DNA of 64,000 nucleotides, from NCBI RefSeq assembly GCF_040954645.1, contig NC_092808.1, positions 114,616,049 through 114,680,048 on the forward strand, given 5' to 3'. Position 1 is the stretch's first letter, and each line of letters begins with the position of its first letter. Source of the DNA: Diabrotica undecimpunctata (taxonomy: Eukaryota; Arthropoda; Insecta; Coleoptera; Chrysomelidae). Below are positions 22,821-33,354 of the stretch, piece by piece. The position numbers and the translations under genes are program-made. The notes below the pieces were generated by a model. It was given only the letters and a program-made list of their open reading frames with translations, did no database searches and was not told the DNA's origin.

Positions 22821-23489
22821 AGCGTTCCACGTTAAGAAAATAACATTGCGGAGATAGGGCCATGTATTTCTTATGGACGATAGAAGCGCAGCGATGCCAC
22901 GATGAACACAAGCACGATTCAGGGTTGTATAATTTGTATTTTCGTTTTCACAGACATGAATTAAATAATTGTTTTTTAACGTAATTGACCAAAAGTGTCC
23001 ATTCGAAACAAGAGATGAAAAGTAGGGAAAATGATTTTAATTAAATAAATAGTATTTACAAAAGATAATTTTATTTTATCTTATTTTAATTATAGTAACG
23101 ACAGTTTAATTGTTTTTCGGTAAGAATATCATATACCATGAATCATAGAAATCAGTAGAAAATATTGCTTAGTTAAATCATGCACTTTGCCGGCTATTAA
23201 AGATTTAAAAGCAAATAAACGGACCGCTTGGAATGCGTATATCTAATTACTAATTGCAACTTAAAATAATACGGTGTGCGTATGTCAGCGATTTTATGTC
23301 GTTATCTGAGACTACATAATGATAATAAGGCTTTGTGGTTCTTCAGTTGTTATTCTGACTTTACAGTTAAATGTTAATTGAAAATGGAAATTCGAAAAAT
23401 ATATCGACAATCTAGTAAACCGCATGCCTGAGAGTTTTGGCAACACTGATCTCCATAAGCCTAATGTTATTTTCTTAACGTGGAACGCT
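22821..23489. mobile_element. Non-autonomous element with perfect 27-bp inverted repeats
   Basis: 22821-22847 (starting AGCGTTCCACGTTAAGAAAA) is matched exactly in inverted orientation at 23463-23489. CTATA lies beside both ends (22815-22819 and 23490-23494), a possible target duplication if one extra base belongs to the left end. The 669-bp body has no ORF. Superfamily unknown. Confidence 0.85.
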
Positions 23490-23739
23490 CTATAGTTCCT
23501 TTTACAATATCGATATTTTTCAAATTCTCATCTTCATGAACCTAATCTTAATTTTTTCTGATAACCAAACCAACTAAATTCTGTTTCTTTAACTGTTTAC
23601 TTAAATTTTAATCGTTGCATCAATTTTAGTTTCTTCTCCTTATATTACGAAGTTTTCACAAAGATATTGTATCTTTTTGTCACCAACCTATTTACTATAT
23701 CATTGTTTGTCATAACTTGTTTTTTGACAAAAAGTATGG

Positions 23740-23960
23740 CCCGACAATTCTATTTTTATATACATTTCTGATCTGGCGTTTGGCTATTAAAATTGGAATT
23801 AATATCACGCCACCATCGACAATTTTCAAATCTTACAGTACCATTAGATGTAAACGTTGACTCGTCGGAGAAAGTATGTGTCTTGTCATAAATCGGTTAT
23901 CTTCCAATTCTCCTTGTATATAACAAGTACAAAATTCGAAGCTTCGCTCGGTGTCTCCCT
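23740..23960 (-). pseudogene. IS630/mariner-like transposase fragment
   Basis: The minus strand carries HxxSDESTFTSNGTVRFENC-like sequence followed by RWWRDIN. This corresponds to the FTDEATFTNxGxVNxHNxHYWSxEN block of insect IS630-Tc1-mariner transposases. Upstream is a plausible CTCYIQGELEDNRFM (helix before the first Asp). Only this region is present, with a frame change. Confidence 0.55.
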
Positions 23961-24284
23961 TTAAATGGATCAATTGAGTATTTTATGGTTTAGATTGATT
24001 TGATCTTAAAATTCTTGCAACTGTACTTATCATTTACATTCAATAAATTTTTTAAAATCTTTATAAATCTTTTTTTTAAACGAATCTTTTAGGTTTTTAA
24101 CTACCGATTATAAGAAAGATTATATTTAATCATTTTTGAAAACAATTTCCGAAGTGGAAATCCAAACGTCAAAAACAAAGGTAACATGTAATTTGTATTA
24201 CTATCACTTATTGTGGTTTAATTCCATATAAATACAATGTTTAACTTAAACATGCCATAAGTAAACAGTTTCAGAACCTCAGAC

Positions 24285-25745
24285 TTTTCTTAACATAAAC
24301 AAAAGACAAAATATTTTTATTTGGTCTTCTTTTTCTTTTGTCATGCGGTGTAAAACCTCAACGTTGGTGACATGGTCCACATACGATATTTTTAGTATCC
24401 TCCTGTAGATCCAAATCTCGAAGGCTTCAATCCGTTTTTCTGTGGCCACTATGGCAACTTGATAAATGTAGACCATGCCATTTCAATTCTGGATCTAATC
24501 TCTTGAGCGTAGTCCCATTCTGAGTTGAGAGTAGTTCCGAGGTGAATCTGTGGACTCTCTGGATCTCTTCGCTACCTGCCATTAGTGCCCCGGTATCTAA
24601 ATTTGCAGGGCCGACAACCATAAATTTAGTTTTCTTAATATTAAGGTCTAGTCCTTGTATGTATGTTTGTTACGCTCACAGTTCTCACTCGATCTAGTAA
24701 GGCATCATTTAAGATGGTTGCTAGTAACACAGTGTCATCGGCATAGCGAATATTATTGATGTATTCAACGTTCACTCGGATTCCCATCTCATCGGTTGTG
24801 AGCCCTCATTGTGAGGGCTTCAGTAAAAATTTCCTCAGAGTATATATTGATAAGAGCCTTGCCTTACTCCTCGCATGATGTTCAGTTGGTCGGTCAGCTA
24901 ATCTTCGACCTTGACTTGAGCACGCTGGTTCTAGTATAAATTCTTGATGATCCGAATGTCCTTCTCATCCAATCCTACTCTTTGTAGGGCGACGACCATC
25001 TTCTGGTGCTGACAACGGTCAAATGCCTAGGCGTAGTCAATAAAACAAATATATCATCATAACTGACATCGAGGCATCTCTGAAGTAGGACTTGTAAGGT
25101 GAAAAGTGCTACACGCGTACCCATTTCACCGACATTTTCTTCGCATTTCTTGTAAATTCTTGCATGTATGATTTTAAGAAAAATGTCAAGTGCATGACTC
25201 ATAAGGCTGATAGTTCGGAAATCTTCGCATGTTTTCGCAGGTCGTTTTTTTGGTAGTGTTACAAATGTTGACAATAGCCATCCCTCTGGGATATTACCTG
25301 AATCGTATATGGCGTTAAACAGTCCTTCGTGCTCACTTCACTCATCACCTTAATAAGTTCAACGGGTATTTCGTCTGGACCTGTGGCTTTGCCATTCTTA
25401 GACTATTTTAAAGCTGCTTTCACCTCGCTTTCTAGTATTGACGGCCCTGTCATGCAATTTATTTCTGAAAGGTTACCTCGGTAGTCTCAGAAAAGTTCTT
25501 CAATGGACATTTTCCAGGTCACCAACTTCTCCTTAACTGTCGTCGCCAGGTTAACGTCGTTGTTTATGAGGAGGTGTGTGTTTCTCCTCTTGTATTGACC
25601 AGTGGCTTCTCGAATCTTTCGGTGGATATTTATATGATCTTTTTTTTACTTGGAGCTCTTCGATTAGTTTACATTTTTCTTGCATCCATGTCTGAGGTTT
25701 TTCTCCATGGGGTTTGAATTTATCTTTATCTGCAGAAGAAACTTA
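24285..25745 (-). mobile_element. RTE-like LINE fragment, linker plus reverse transcriptase
   Basis: Same family as 3096-3950: the blocks NIKKTKFMVV, ANLDTGALMAGSEEIQRV, TTLKRLDPELKWH and RRILKISYVDHVTN agree closely between the two. This copy reaches further 5'. It includes the endonuclease-to-RT linker (INNDVNLATTVKEKLV, KNGKATGPDEIPVELIKVMS) and the start of the RT palm (ISLMSHALDIFLKIIHARIY). Many stops and frameshifts. The tail after KEKE is rearranged, so the 3' end is missing. Confidence 0.88.
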
Positions 25746-25959
25746 TGGATTCGATTTTATAAATCATCTATCTCGTGCATATAAAGTTGTTTCAAAGAGA
25801 AAACTATAAACGTTATAGAAAGGTTTAGAAGACCTTGATATCTTCTGCAATGCATTTTCAATGGTTGACAAATATTAACAGATATTGGAATTGACCATAT
25901 TTTACTCGCGGCTAGAAATAATACAAGAAAACGAAAATGTAATCGGTTGCTTACGTACT

Positions 25960-26240
25960 TTCAATTTAATAGTACCATATGGTTTGGATTCAACATTTTG
26001 TGAAATAAGAAGTTTTGATTATTTTAATGACGATACCAATGACAACTGCAGAAACTGAAAGATGTTTCTGTACTTTTAAATTTATCAAGATGCTTCTAAG
26101 GAATACAACGTCGAAAGATAGAATGACGGCGTTTGCCATGTTGTCCATCGAAAAAACTATAGTTGGAGACATTTCTGACTTCAACGAAAAGATGATGGAA
26201 AAATTCATCTCAAAAAAAAAAAAACAAAAGGATTAAGTTT
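25960..26240 (+). pseudogene. hAT transposase C-terminal (dimerisation) fragment
   Basis: The 73-codon frame starting at 26015 reads LMTIPMTTAETERCFCTFKF, then IKMLLRNTTSKDRMTAFAML and SIEKTIV. This is the conserved hAT dimerisation signature (IPxTTAxxERxFSxLKxIKxxLRxxxxxDRLxxLxxLSIE). Upstream blocks are too degraded to follow with certainty (perhaps from 25790). It ends in a short A-run after KFISKK. The element is 5'-truncated. Confidence 0.8.
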
Positions 26241-26509
26241 CATTTTAAGAAGTAGGCTTTTGGTATAGTCTAACAAACAAAGAATGAAATTAGTTATCCA
26301 AAATCAATCGTCGTAACTGGTCGAAAATTCCCGAAATCACGTGCCAATCATCAATTCTCAGAAATTTTGAATTCGATTATTGACGGCCCGTAAGAAAATA
26401 TGTTTCCTTGCTCCTCCTTATTCCTCATTCCTCCAGAATATTATATTTCTGCTTGTAATAATAAAAATAATACATTAGATCTAGTTTATAAAGTAAGTTT
26501 TCATGAATT

Positions 26510-27100
26510 CGTCTTGTTACAAATACAATCCTTCCAGCAATTGATCCTACTTATTCAGTAGTAAACAGAACGGAAGGCAATTATCAAGATTCGAAGTTTA
26601 TTTCTGAGAACAATTTAATTCTATTGAGTGTCAAAATAACCGAGTTAGTCTATTTAATAGCGGAATTGATCAATGTCCTAACATTATGTCAAAATGTATA
26701 CACATAAAAAAATAAACTTGAAGCAACAGCTGAATTAGCAGCTAAATCAACGATTATTGATACGAAGCAAATTCTTTCATTTTACAAGCGTCAATAAAAA
26801 CGAAAAATTCCGTCAAAGGAAGAACTGGAATACAAAGTAAACGTTTAACTTGCATGGTATGGAACACGAAAGAAGAGAGAAAATATAAACAAAGAAGTTC
26901 AAGAACTACAAAATCTAACTAAGCCAATAGAGAAAATTTTACCAGAAACTGAACAAAAGCAAGAAAGAATTAAAACAAAAGTAAATAGAGAAGGAGCGTA
27001 ATATATTGACAGAACAGCAAGAAAAACTAAGAAGATGAAATTCCCGAATGCGGCCGAAAATGTTTTAGATTATATTGATATATTAGACGTTCGTTTGTAA
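26510..27100 (+). pseudogene. Degraded coding-like region, unknown
   Basis: Over about 590 bp one finds long open stretches broken by few stops: YSVVNRTEGNYQDSKFISEN, then KITELVYLIAELINV. LEATAELAAKSTIIDTKQIL, KKRENINKEVQELQNLTKPI and EKILPETEQ follow. Composition (Glu/Lys/Gln-rich, helical) looks protein-like rather than random intron, but I recognise no family. Likely an old mobile-element ORF. Confidence 0.3.
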
Positions 27101-28221
27101 TACTCCACTTAATGTTTTCTATTGCTTTTAATTATTTGTTCTTATTGTATGCCATACGCTAAATAAAAAATAAATTCTCCGCTACTGAGTCGCTTCTTGG
27201 TAAAAGGCATAGGGGCAGCTAAGCGACACGCGTATGACTCATTTCATTCTTTATTTGCTGGAGTATAAGGACCTATTTATAGTACCAGCCTCCACTAGAT
27301 TTGACAATGTATATGTCATAATTATTATGAAATATTCATCAAAATCGTGAAATAATTATCAAAATCGTATAGTTATACAGTACCCAGAGACTATATTGAA
27401 ACTATATCAAATAAATACAAAATTATTTCGATGCCCCGTTAAAATTGATCAAATGTTTTGAAGATTTGAGAAAATACAATCTGATATAAATGCATTAAAA
27501 AAAAAAGATGAATATTCCCAATTTAGAGTAAAATAGAGTGCGTTTTATTTAAAATGCAGGGCTTTGATCTTATTTGTAAGAAAATACACAGCACGTTCTA
27601 AAAAAATGTTTTTTTTATTACTAGACCCTGACACCGCATATTTATTATTGACATAAGAGTTACTACTAAAATATTTTAATAAACAGAACCCATTTTACAA
27701 GAAATTTTATGAAGAGTATTGTTATTTGTGTCTGTTAAATAATTATTAGGTAAAATTGACACATTATGTATGTATATTAACGAACCTCGTCAATTTCATT
27801 GAAATATTGTTGAATAAAATTGTGACCTTTCGTTGTTCTCACCTCATTTTTCCGGTTACCTACTTAAGATAACATTGAACAGTCGTTGTGTATACTTTTT
27901 CAATATTTGTTCTGTTTAAAATACTGGTTATCCTCTATTTCTCTCGTTTATCTTCCAAAGAACCCTGTGAAACTACAAGATGAACCTCCTCATGTCTACC
28001 TATTCATTTTAAATATGTTTTAATTAGGTGATTTGCTAATAAGTTTATTAGAAAGCAATAATTTAAATAACGATCATAAGCGCGCGACTTTATTGCCTAA
28101 ATAAGTACTTGAATAATTAATTCTACTGTTTTGGTGGTGTTGGAGGATATAACACCTTCTATGAATGTTTAAAACTAAAGAGTGTTTCTATCTTGTCCAG
28201 CCCATTAAAAACTTATAAATA
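27101..28221. other. No feature recognised
   Basis: AT-rich, no coding motif or repeat structure seen. Confidence 0.5.
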
Positions 28222-29749
28222 AACTCCTGGACAAAATTAATGCACCACTTTAGTTATTAATCTAAATATTTACAATATGAACACAAAATAAAACTAAGTT
28301 ACATTGAAATAAAAATAAACACCTACAAAATAAGTCCAACATGACTTTATCATGACCTTAATTTGCCTTATTGTTTCTTTAAAAATTTGTTTTTGTCGGA
28401 AATGCGTAAATAAGCTAGCATAACTCCAAATTGCAAAAAGAAAAAATCAGTAAAGTAACATAATAAAATGCATCTGGGTCAACATAATACCGTGTAGGCC
28501 CTCCTCTACTTCTTATGACTGCATTTATGCGTCGAGGCATGCTTGATATCAAATGTTCAACAAAAGCTTGTGGTATATTCTCCCATTCTTCAATAACGGC
28601 CTCAATGAGTTGGTTGTGATTGGCAATAGGGGGTCTACGACTTCGAATCATTTTTTTGAGATAGTCCCATAGATGCACTATAGGATTCATGTCCGGACTG
28701 TTAGGTGGCCACTCTAATAATGGAATATCAACATCATTTAGGTAGCCAATAACCTGTCAATTACATGTTCGACAATAATGTTGTCTAAGTAATAATGTGC
28801 ATTCACAGACCTCGTCCGTATGGGGACCAACTCCGTACGAGCTTCAAAACAAATTCCCCCCAAAACATTTTAGAGCCACCACCAAAAGTTACTTTAGGAG
28901 AGATATTGCAGCTGGCAAACCTTTCTCCTCGCCTTCGCCAGACACGATCACGACCATCTGGAGCTTTTAGGCTTACTCTAGTCTCATTGGAGAAAAGAAC
29001 TCGTTTCCAATCATCGATGGTCCAATTTTGATGCCATCTTTCAAAATTCAATCTCTGAACCCTGTGTTCTCTGGTAAGCAAGGGTTTTTTGGCCGGTTTC
29101 CTTTTGCTCAATTCTGCTTCATGTAAACGTCTTCTAACTGTTCGAGACGATATCGCGACATTTCGAACATCTGCTAGTTCATTTTTTAGCAAATTGCTGG
29201 TGGCTCTCCTATCTCTGAGAGCACGTTGTCTCAAAAAACCATCATCAATTTGATTAGTGCAACGTTTTCGCCCTTGCCCTGGTCTTCAATGGTACGACCT
29301 TGTTTCATTATATCGCCTCACCTTGCGACCGATGCTGGAATGATGTCTTCCTAACAAACCTGCAACGTATCGCATTGAATATCCTTCATCTAGGAGAGTC
29401 GATGCTCGCACTGCCTCCGCCATGAACAAATTTCTTTGGCGGTTCATTTTTTATTTGATTTTTATGCAAATGAACTTCCAAAGATGCATGTGATGAAAAA
29501 TATCATAATAGAAAGCTTGTTTCTCACAAGCACTTTGCTTTAATCGGCACTTTTTATGAAGAGTTTAACTCACTTTTAGTCTAAAACGAAGTTTAATACA
29601 AATTATTGTTAAAACAAGACTATTATTAGCTTACATAACAACTTTCACTATCAAACAAGGTCCATAGGCAACTTGTCGTACAGTAAATTATCAATAGATA
29701 AAGATTACTGAGAAAAATATGAGTGGTGCGTTAATTTTGTCCAGGAGTT
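28222..29749 (-). mobile_element. Tc1-like transposon, both ends present, dead
   Basis: About 1528 bp bounded by 28-bp inverted repeats that start AACTCCTGGACAAAATTAA and differ at one base. TA is present at the right flank and offset by a base at the left. It contains a single minus-strand transposase pseudogene (separate entry). The inverted ends are still nearly identical. Confidence 0.92.
28415..29447 (-). pseudogene. Tc1-like transposase pseudogene, all three catalytic sites lost
   Basis: Start ATG at 29447. The N-terminus has a helix-turn-helix (EAVRASTLLDEGYSMRYVAG), then a stop, RPGQGRKR and a second DNA-binding part (SSRTVRRRLHEAEL). The first catalytic block is LFSNETRVS (Asp to Asn). 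Around 28745-28775 (minus order VEHVI to IGYLND) sequence that should hold the xxDNARPH motif is deleted, removing the second Asp. The third block reads SPDMNPIVHLWDYL (Glu of NPIEH to Val). The C-terminal ENIPQAFVEHLISSMPRR and RGGPTRY are well kept. The middle break also changes frame. Inactive beyond doubt. Confidence 0.93.
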
Positions 29750-29894
29750 AATATGTAAATTTTCCCTTATTTTATATCTAGTCTTAATATTAAGGATATA
29801 TTAACAATAATTAATTACAACTAACTAGGCAACTAATAAACAAATACCTAAAAAATTCCCTATTTGCTAAAGGTGATGATAATGAACCATTAAC

Positions 29895-30510
29895 ATCACA
29901 AGTGACGACAAACGAAGAAATAAATATTGAGGAGAAGGGGGTAAAGGAGGCATTAAGAAAATTAAAAAATAGAAAATCACCAGGAGAGGACAAAATATCG
30001 AATGAACTCCTAACTACTACTACTCTCTCAAAGTGAAGACGATTTACAACGTATGCTGTAGACAATTTAATATAACCGCCAAAAAATTTAACATGTTAAT
30101 TTCCCCAAAAAATGCATGGTTATAACAGCAAATTTAAATGTAAATTTAATCTGGAAGGTCAGATCATAGAACAAGTGATGGAGTTTAAATATCTAGGCAT
30201 CACACTATCTAGCTACGGGAAGCTCGAAACAGAAGTGGAAGATCAACTGAATAGAGCAAACAGATACGCAGTTTGCCTGAATGAAACAATATGGAGAAAT
30301 TAAAATATCGGGAAAGAAATGAAAGGCAGAATTTACAAAACAGTCATCAGACCAATAATGACATATGCGGTAGAAACACAATCTGACACAGAGAGGACAA
30401 AAAGAATGTCAGAAACAGCAGAGATAAAACACTTTAAAAAATTGATGGTAAGACACTATTGGACAGAGCTAGAAGTATAGATATACGAAGTAGATGCAAG
30501 GTGGATTTCT
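29895..30510 (+). mobile_element. LINE fragment with internal deletion of the RT core
   Basis: Begins with the EN-RT linker (GVKEALRKLKNRKSPGEDKI, SNELL), then jumps to the region after the catalytic motif (SEDDLQRML). It continues IIEQVMEFKYLGITLSSYGK, LETEVEDQLNRANRYAV and TIWRN, then RIYKTVIRPIMTYAVET and a tail to about 30510. The YADD segment is missing. Different family from the 3096 and 60649 elements. Confidence 0.78.
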
Positions 30511-30569
30511 TTCTAGTGATTTTGTTATTAGATGGCGTTGTAACGTCCTATATAATTATTTTTATAACT

Positions 30570-31085
30570 ATAAGTAGTAGAGCAAGCGGGTTTTATTCCC
30601 ACTTTGTTAACCTGTCCATCAGGGTCTACGATGTGAACGCATCGATGGCCTAGTTTGACCTTGGGGATGTACAAAAAGTACAAGAAGTGTCGACAATGAC
30701 CAGAGGGTTGTAAGAAGTGGTCGCTTATCGCTAGATCTCTTCTTCTTTCCTGAAGAAGTGATTGACAATGACCAGAAGGTCGTAAGAAGAGGTCGCTTAT
30801 AGCTAGATCTCTTCTTCTTTCCCGAAGAATTGTCACCTTACCTGCCTCACCTGTCTCTTTGTCACCTTACCTGTCTCACCTGTATGTAATTACCTGCCCT
30901 GAAAAAGTGATCGACAATGACCAGAGGATAGGTGAGGAAGTGCAAGAAGCTATCGTCAATGACCAGAGGGTCGTAAGAACTCATCGTTTATCTCTTCTCT
31001 TCTTCTCTCCCTCTAATAGGTCACCCTGTATGTCGAGTGCAAAACTCATCGCTTATCTTTCGTTGATCATTGATCAGGTGACGTG
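30570..31085. repeat. Left arm of a large inverted repeat, with local tandem duplication
   Basis: Sequence beginning near AGCAAGCGGGTTTTATTCCC is found inverted at 31490-31800. It carries repeated phrases (GACAATGACCAGAGG, TTATCTCTTCT) and a roughly 72-bp tandem duplication at about 30693-30830, plus a CTTACCTGTCTCACCTGT doublet near 30838-30885. Open frames within it are not genes. Family unknown. Confidence 0.8.
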
Positions 31086-31489
31086 GTCGTATTGGATGGA
31101 CGTTAAAACAAACTTATGGAACGAGCTATTTACCAATAGTATGAATTAAACGATCTTGTATAAATAAACTTTTAGATTTGGTACGTTGTTTTTTTTTTCT
31201 TTAAGTTCCTTAAGTAAATGTAAAACATGTAGAGATAAAGTAATCCAAGATGATAAATATGAAATGATACAACACTTCGAAAAAATATGTACCTAAATGA
31301 AACCTCTCGGATTACAATTTCTACAAGTTTCAAGAATAAAAATGAGATCGGCTAGGCTAGGCTAGATAGATTTTATAAGGCTAGGCAAGTCCATACACAA
31401 ACAATTTATTTATTTATTTTTTTTAACTCACCAACACATACAAAAATTTTCCAAGTCTTAGTACAAAATTTATTTCGATCACCCTGTAC
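31086..31489. other. Spacer between inverted arms
   Basis: AT-rich, with a GGCTAGGCTAGG-like short tandem near 31350-31387. No gene. Confidence 0.5.
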
Positions 31490-31800
31490 AAATTTAATGA
31501 AAAGAAGAGGAGATCGAAAGATAAGCGATGAGTTTTGCACTCGACATATAGGGTGACCTATTAGAGGGAGAGAAGAAGAGATTTAGAGATAAGCGATGAG
31601 TTCTTATGACCCTCTGGTCATTGACGAAAGCTTCTCGTACTTCCTCAGCTATCCTCTGGTCATTGTCTGATCACTTCTTGTACTTCTTGTACACCCCCAA
31701 GGTCAAACTATGCCATCGACACGTTCACATCGGAGACTCCGATGGACAGGTTACCAAAGTGGGTTTAAACCCCGCTTGCTCCACTACTACTATACTTTTA
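31490..31800. repeat. Right arm of the large inverted repeat
   Basis: Reverse complement of parts of 30570-31085: the ATAAGCGATGAGTTTTGCAC, CCCTCTGGTCATTG and AGGTCAAACTATGCCATCGA stretches all match. It lacks the internal tandem duplication of the left arm. It runs directly into the hammerhead-like motif. Confidence 0.8.
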
Positions 31801-31830
31801 GACGGAAGAGATTTGTTTTCAATCCAGAGC

Positions 31831-31893
31831 TTCTGCATATGTCGCCCTGAGGAGACCTAAGAAGGTCGAAATACGTCTAAGCGGATGGCAGAG
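31831..31893 (+). ncRNA. Candidate hammerhead ribozyme core
   Basis: CTGAGGA (31847-31853) fits the CUGANGA core. It is followed directly by a perfect 5-bp stem GACCT/AGGTC with loop AAGA (31854-31867), then GAAA (31868-31871) and GTC (31875-31877) as possible cleavage triplet. Helix III would be very short, as in Penelope-associated hammerheads. Helix I is only partly supported (CGC/GCG and TCTGC/GCAGA with an internal loop). Could be chance or a decayed copy. Confidence 0.45.
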
Positions 31894-32007
31894 ACCCTGT
31901 ATTAAAATCAAATTTCAAAAGTCTTTCTGCTAACCAAACTATCTTATGGTTCATAAGAGGGGCAAAACAATTACGTCGTACACATCTTAACAGTACAGCT
32001 ATTTATG

Positions 32008-32216
32008 GTGCACAGATTCTAAACATGCCGGTGGGAGATGGCTTCTATGCGTTGTATTATAGTTGGTGTATGAGAGAAAAAGTTTTCGAAATAATGAAAT
32101 AACAAATTTTATATTATTATTTGTTATTTCATTATTTTGAAAACTTTATCTCATACATCGACTATAATACAGCGCATAGAAGCCATCTCCCACCGGCACA
32201 TTTAGAATCTGTGCAC
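32008..32216. mobile_element. Palindromic MITE, family 1, copy B
   Basis: About 209 bp, inverted relative to copy A at 11761-11970 and nearly identical along both arms (GCCGGTGGGAGATGGCTTCT near each end). Both arms remain complementary through an AT-rich centre. Confidence 0.9.
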
Positions 32217-33354
32217 TGATGTTGTAAAGTGGAGACTAAAACGTATATAGGAAATCTTTATCACCAGGAATCAGGAATAACTAGATTGTTTGTATTTTTT
32301 AGGATATAAAAGTATTATATAGTATAAAACTCTTTTTTAAATTTGAAACCCACAGCTCAATTTTTATTCTATTACTATTAGTGCTTATTAAATTATTTTG
32401 TTAATTTCCTTTACTTGATTACACTACGATATGCATAGTCCGGTCATAAATCTAACAGTTTCGTAAATGCCCCTGTTATGTATCTTACTTCGCCATGTCG
32501 TGTCACGGTAACGTATTGACAATAGCGACTATTAGTCAGTAATTTTTCGTTATAGTTATTTAATGTGAAACCAGTCTATATTATAATTATTATAATCGAC
32601 CGACTGGTATAGTCGGCCGAGATATAGTTTTAAATCTGTGACTGACTGCTAGAATTAAGGCCAAACGCTGGCTTTTCGTAATTCTTATAGAAAGAGAGCC
32701 GATCACTAATGAGTTCAGTTTAGTGAAAACAAACACGGTCGTGTTAAACAAATAATTTATATTAGAAAATTCCCTTAAAATTAAATATAATATACAGAAG
32801 AAAATGTTCCTTGTTGGCAACGACATGAGATGTAATCTTAGACACGTTAATAATTAATAGTAGTAATATAATAAAGTAAAATTTTTTAAGGTTTGTTAAA
32901 CTTTCTAGTTTATTTAACTTTTTTCTCAAAACATATTAAAAACGAAAACAAAAAACTATATTAGACAATGAAGTTGCTGTATCTTCAACAGGCTTACCCT
33001 TGTGAGGATGTTACTATAAAATTAACAGAATTACTTAACATTTGACGACATTTTATTAATTTGCTTTTCTGTTTTCTTTCATTCAAAACTTATTACTATG
33101 GTTTCCATGTCTCTTCTATTTTTATATACATTTTAGGTTAGTTTGACAGAGGAAGTGCCTATGTTTGTGCAAACCTGCATCGCACATTTTAACATTATAT
33201 GTAAAAATCTTTCGTTTGCACTTATTAAACAAGCAAGAGTTTATTTTACTAAGTAATTAAGAAGAAAAAAACCAATCACAAATAAAAAAATTATTTTATT
33301 TGAACTTGGAATAATCCCTCTAAGCTGTGTAATTTTTATAAAGAACTTTTATTT
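32217..33354. other. Mostly unassigned, may include Penelope-like 3' untranslated sequence
   Basis: No coding motif. Because the Penelope-like pseudogene to the right reads leftward and ends near 33355, the adjoining sequence may be its 3' untranslated part; no boundary was seen. Confidence 0.35.
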
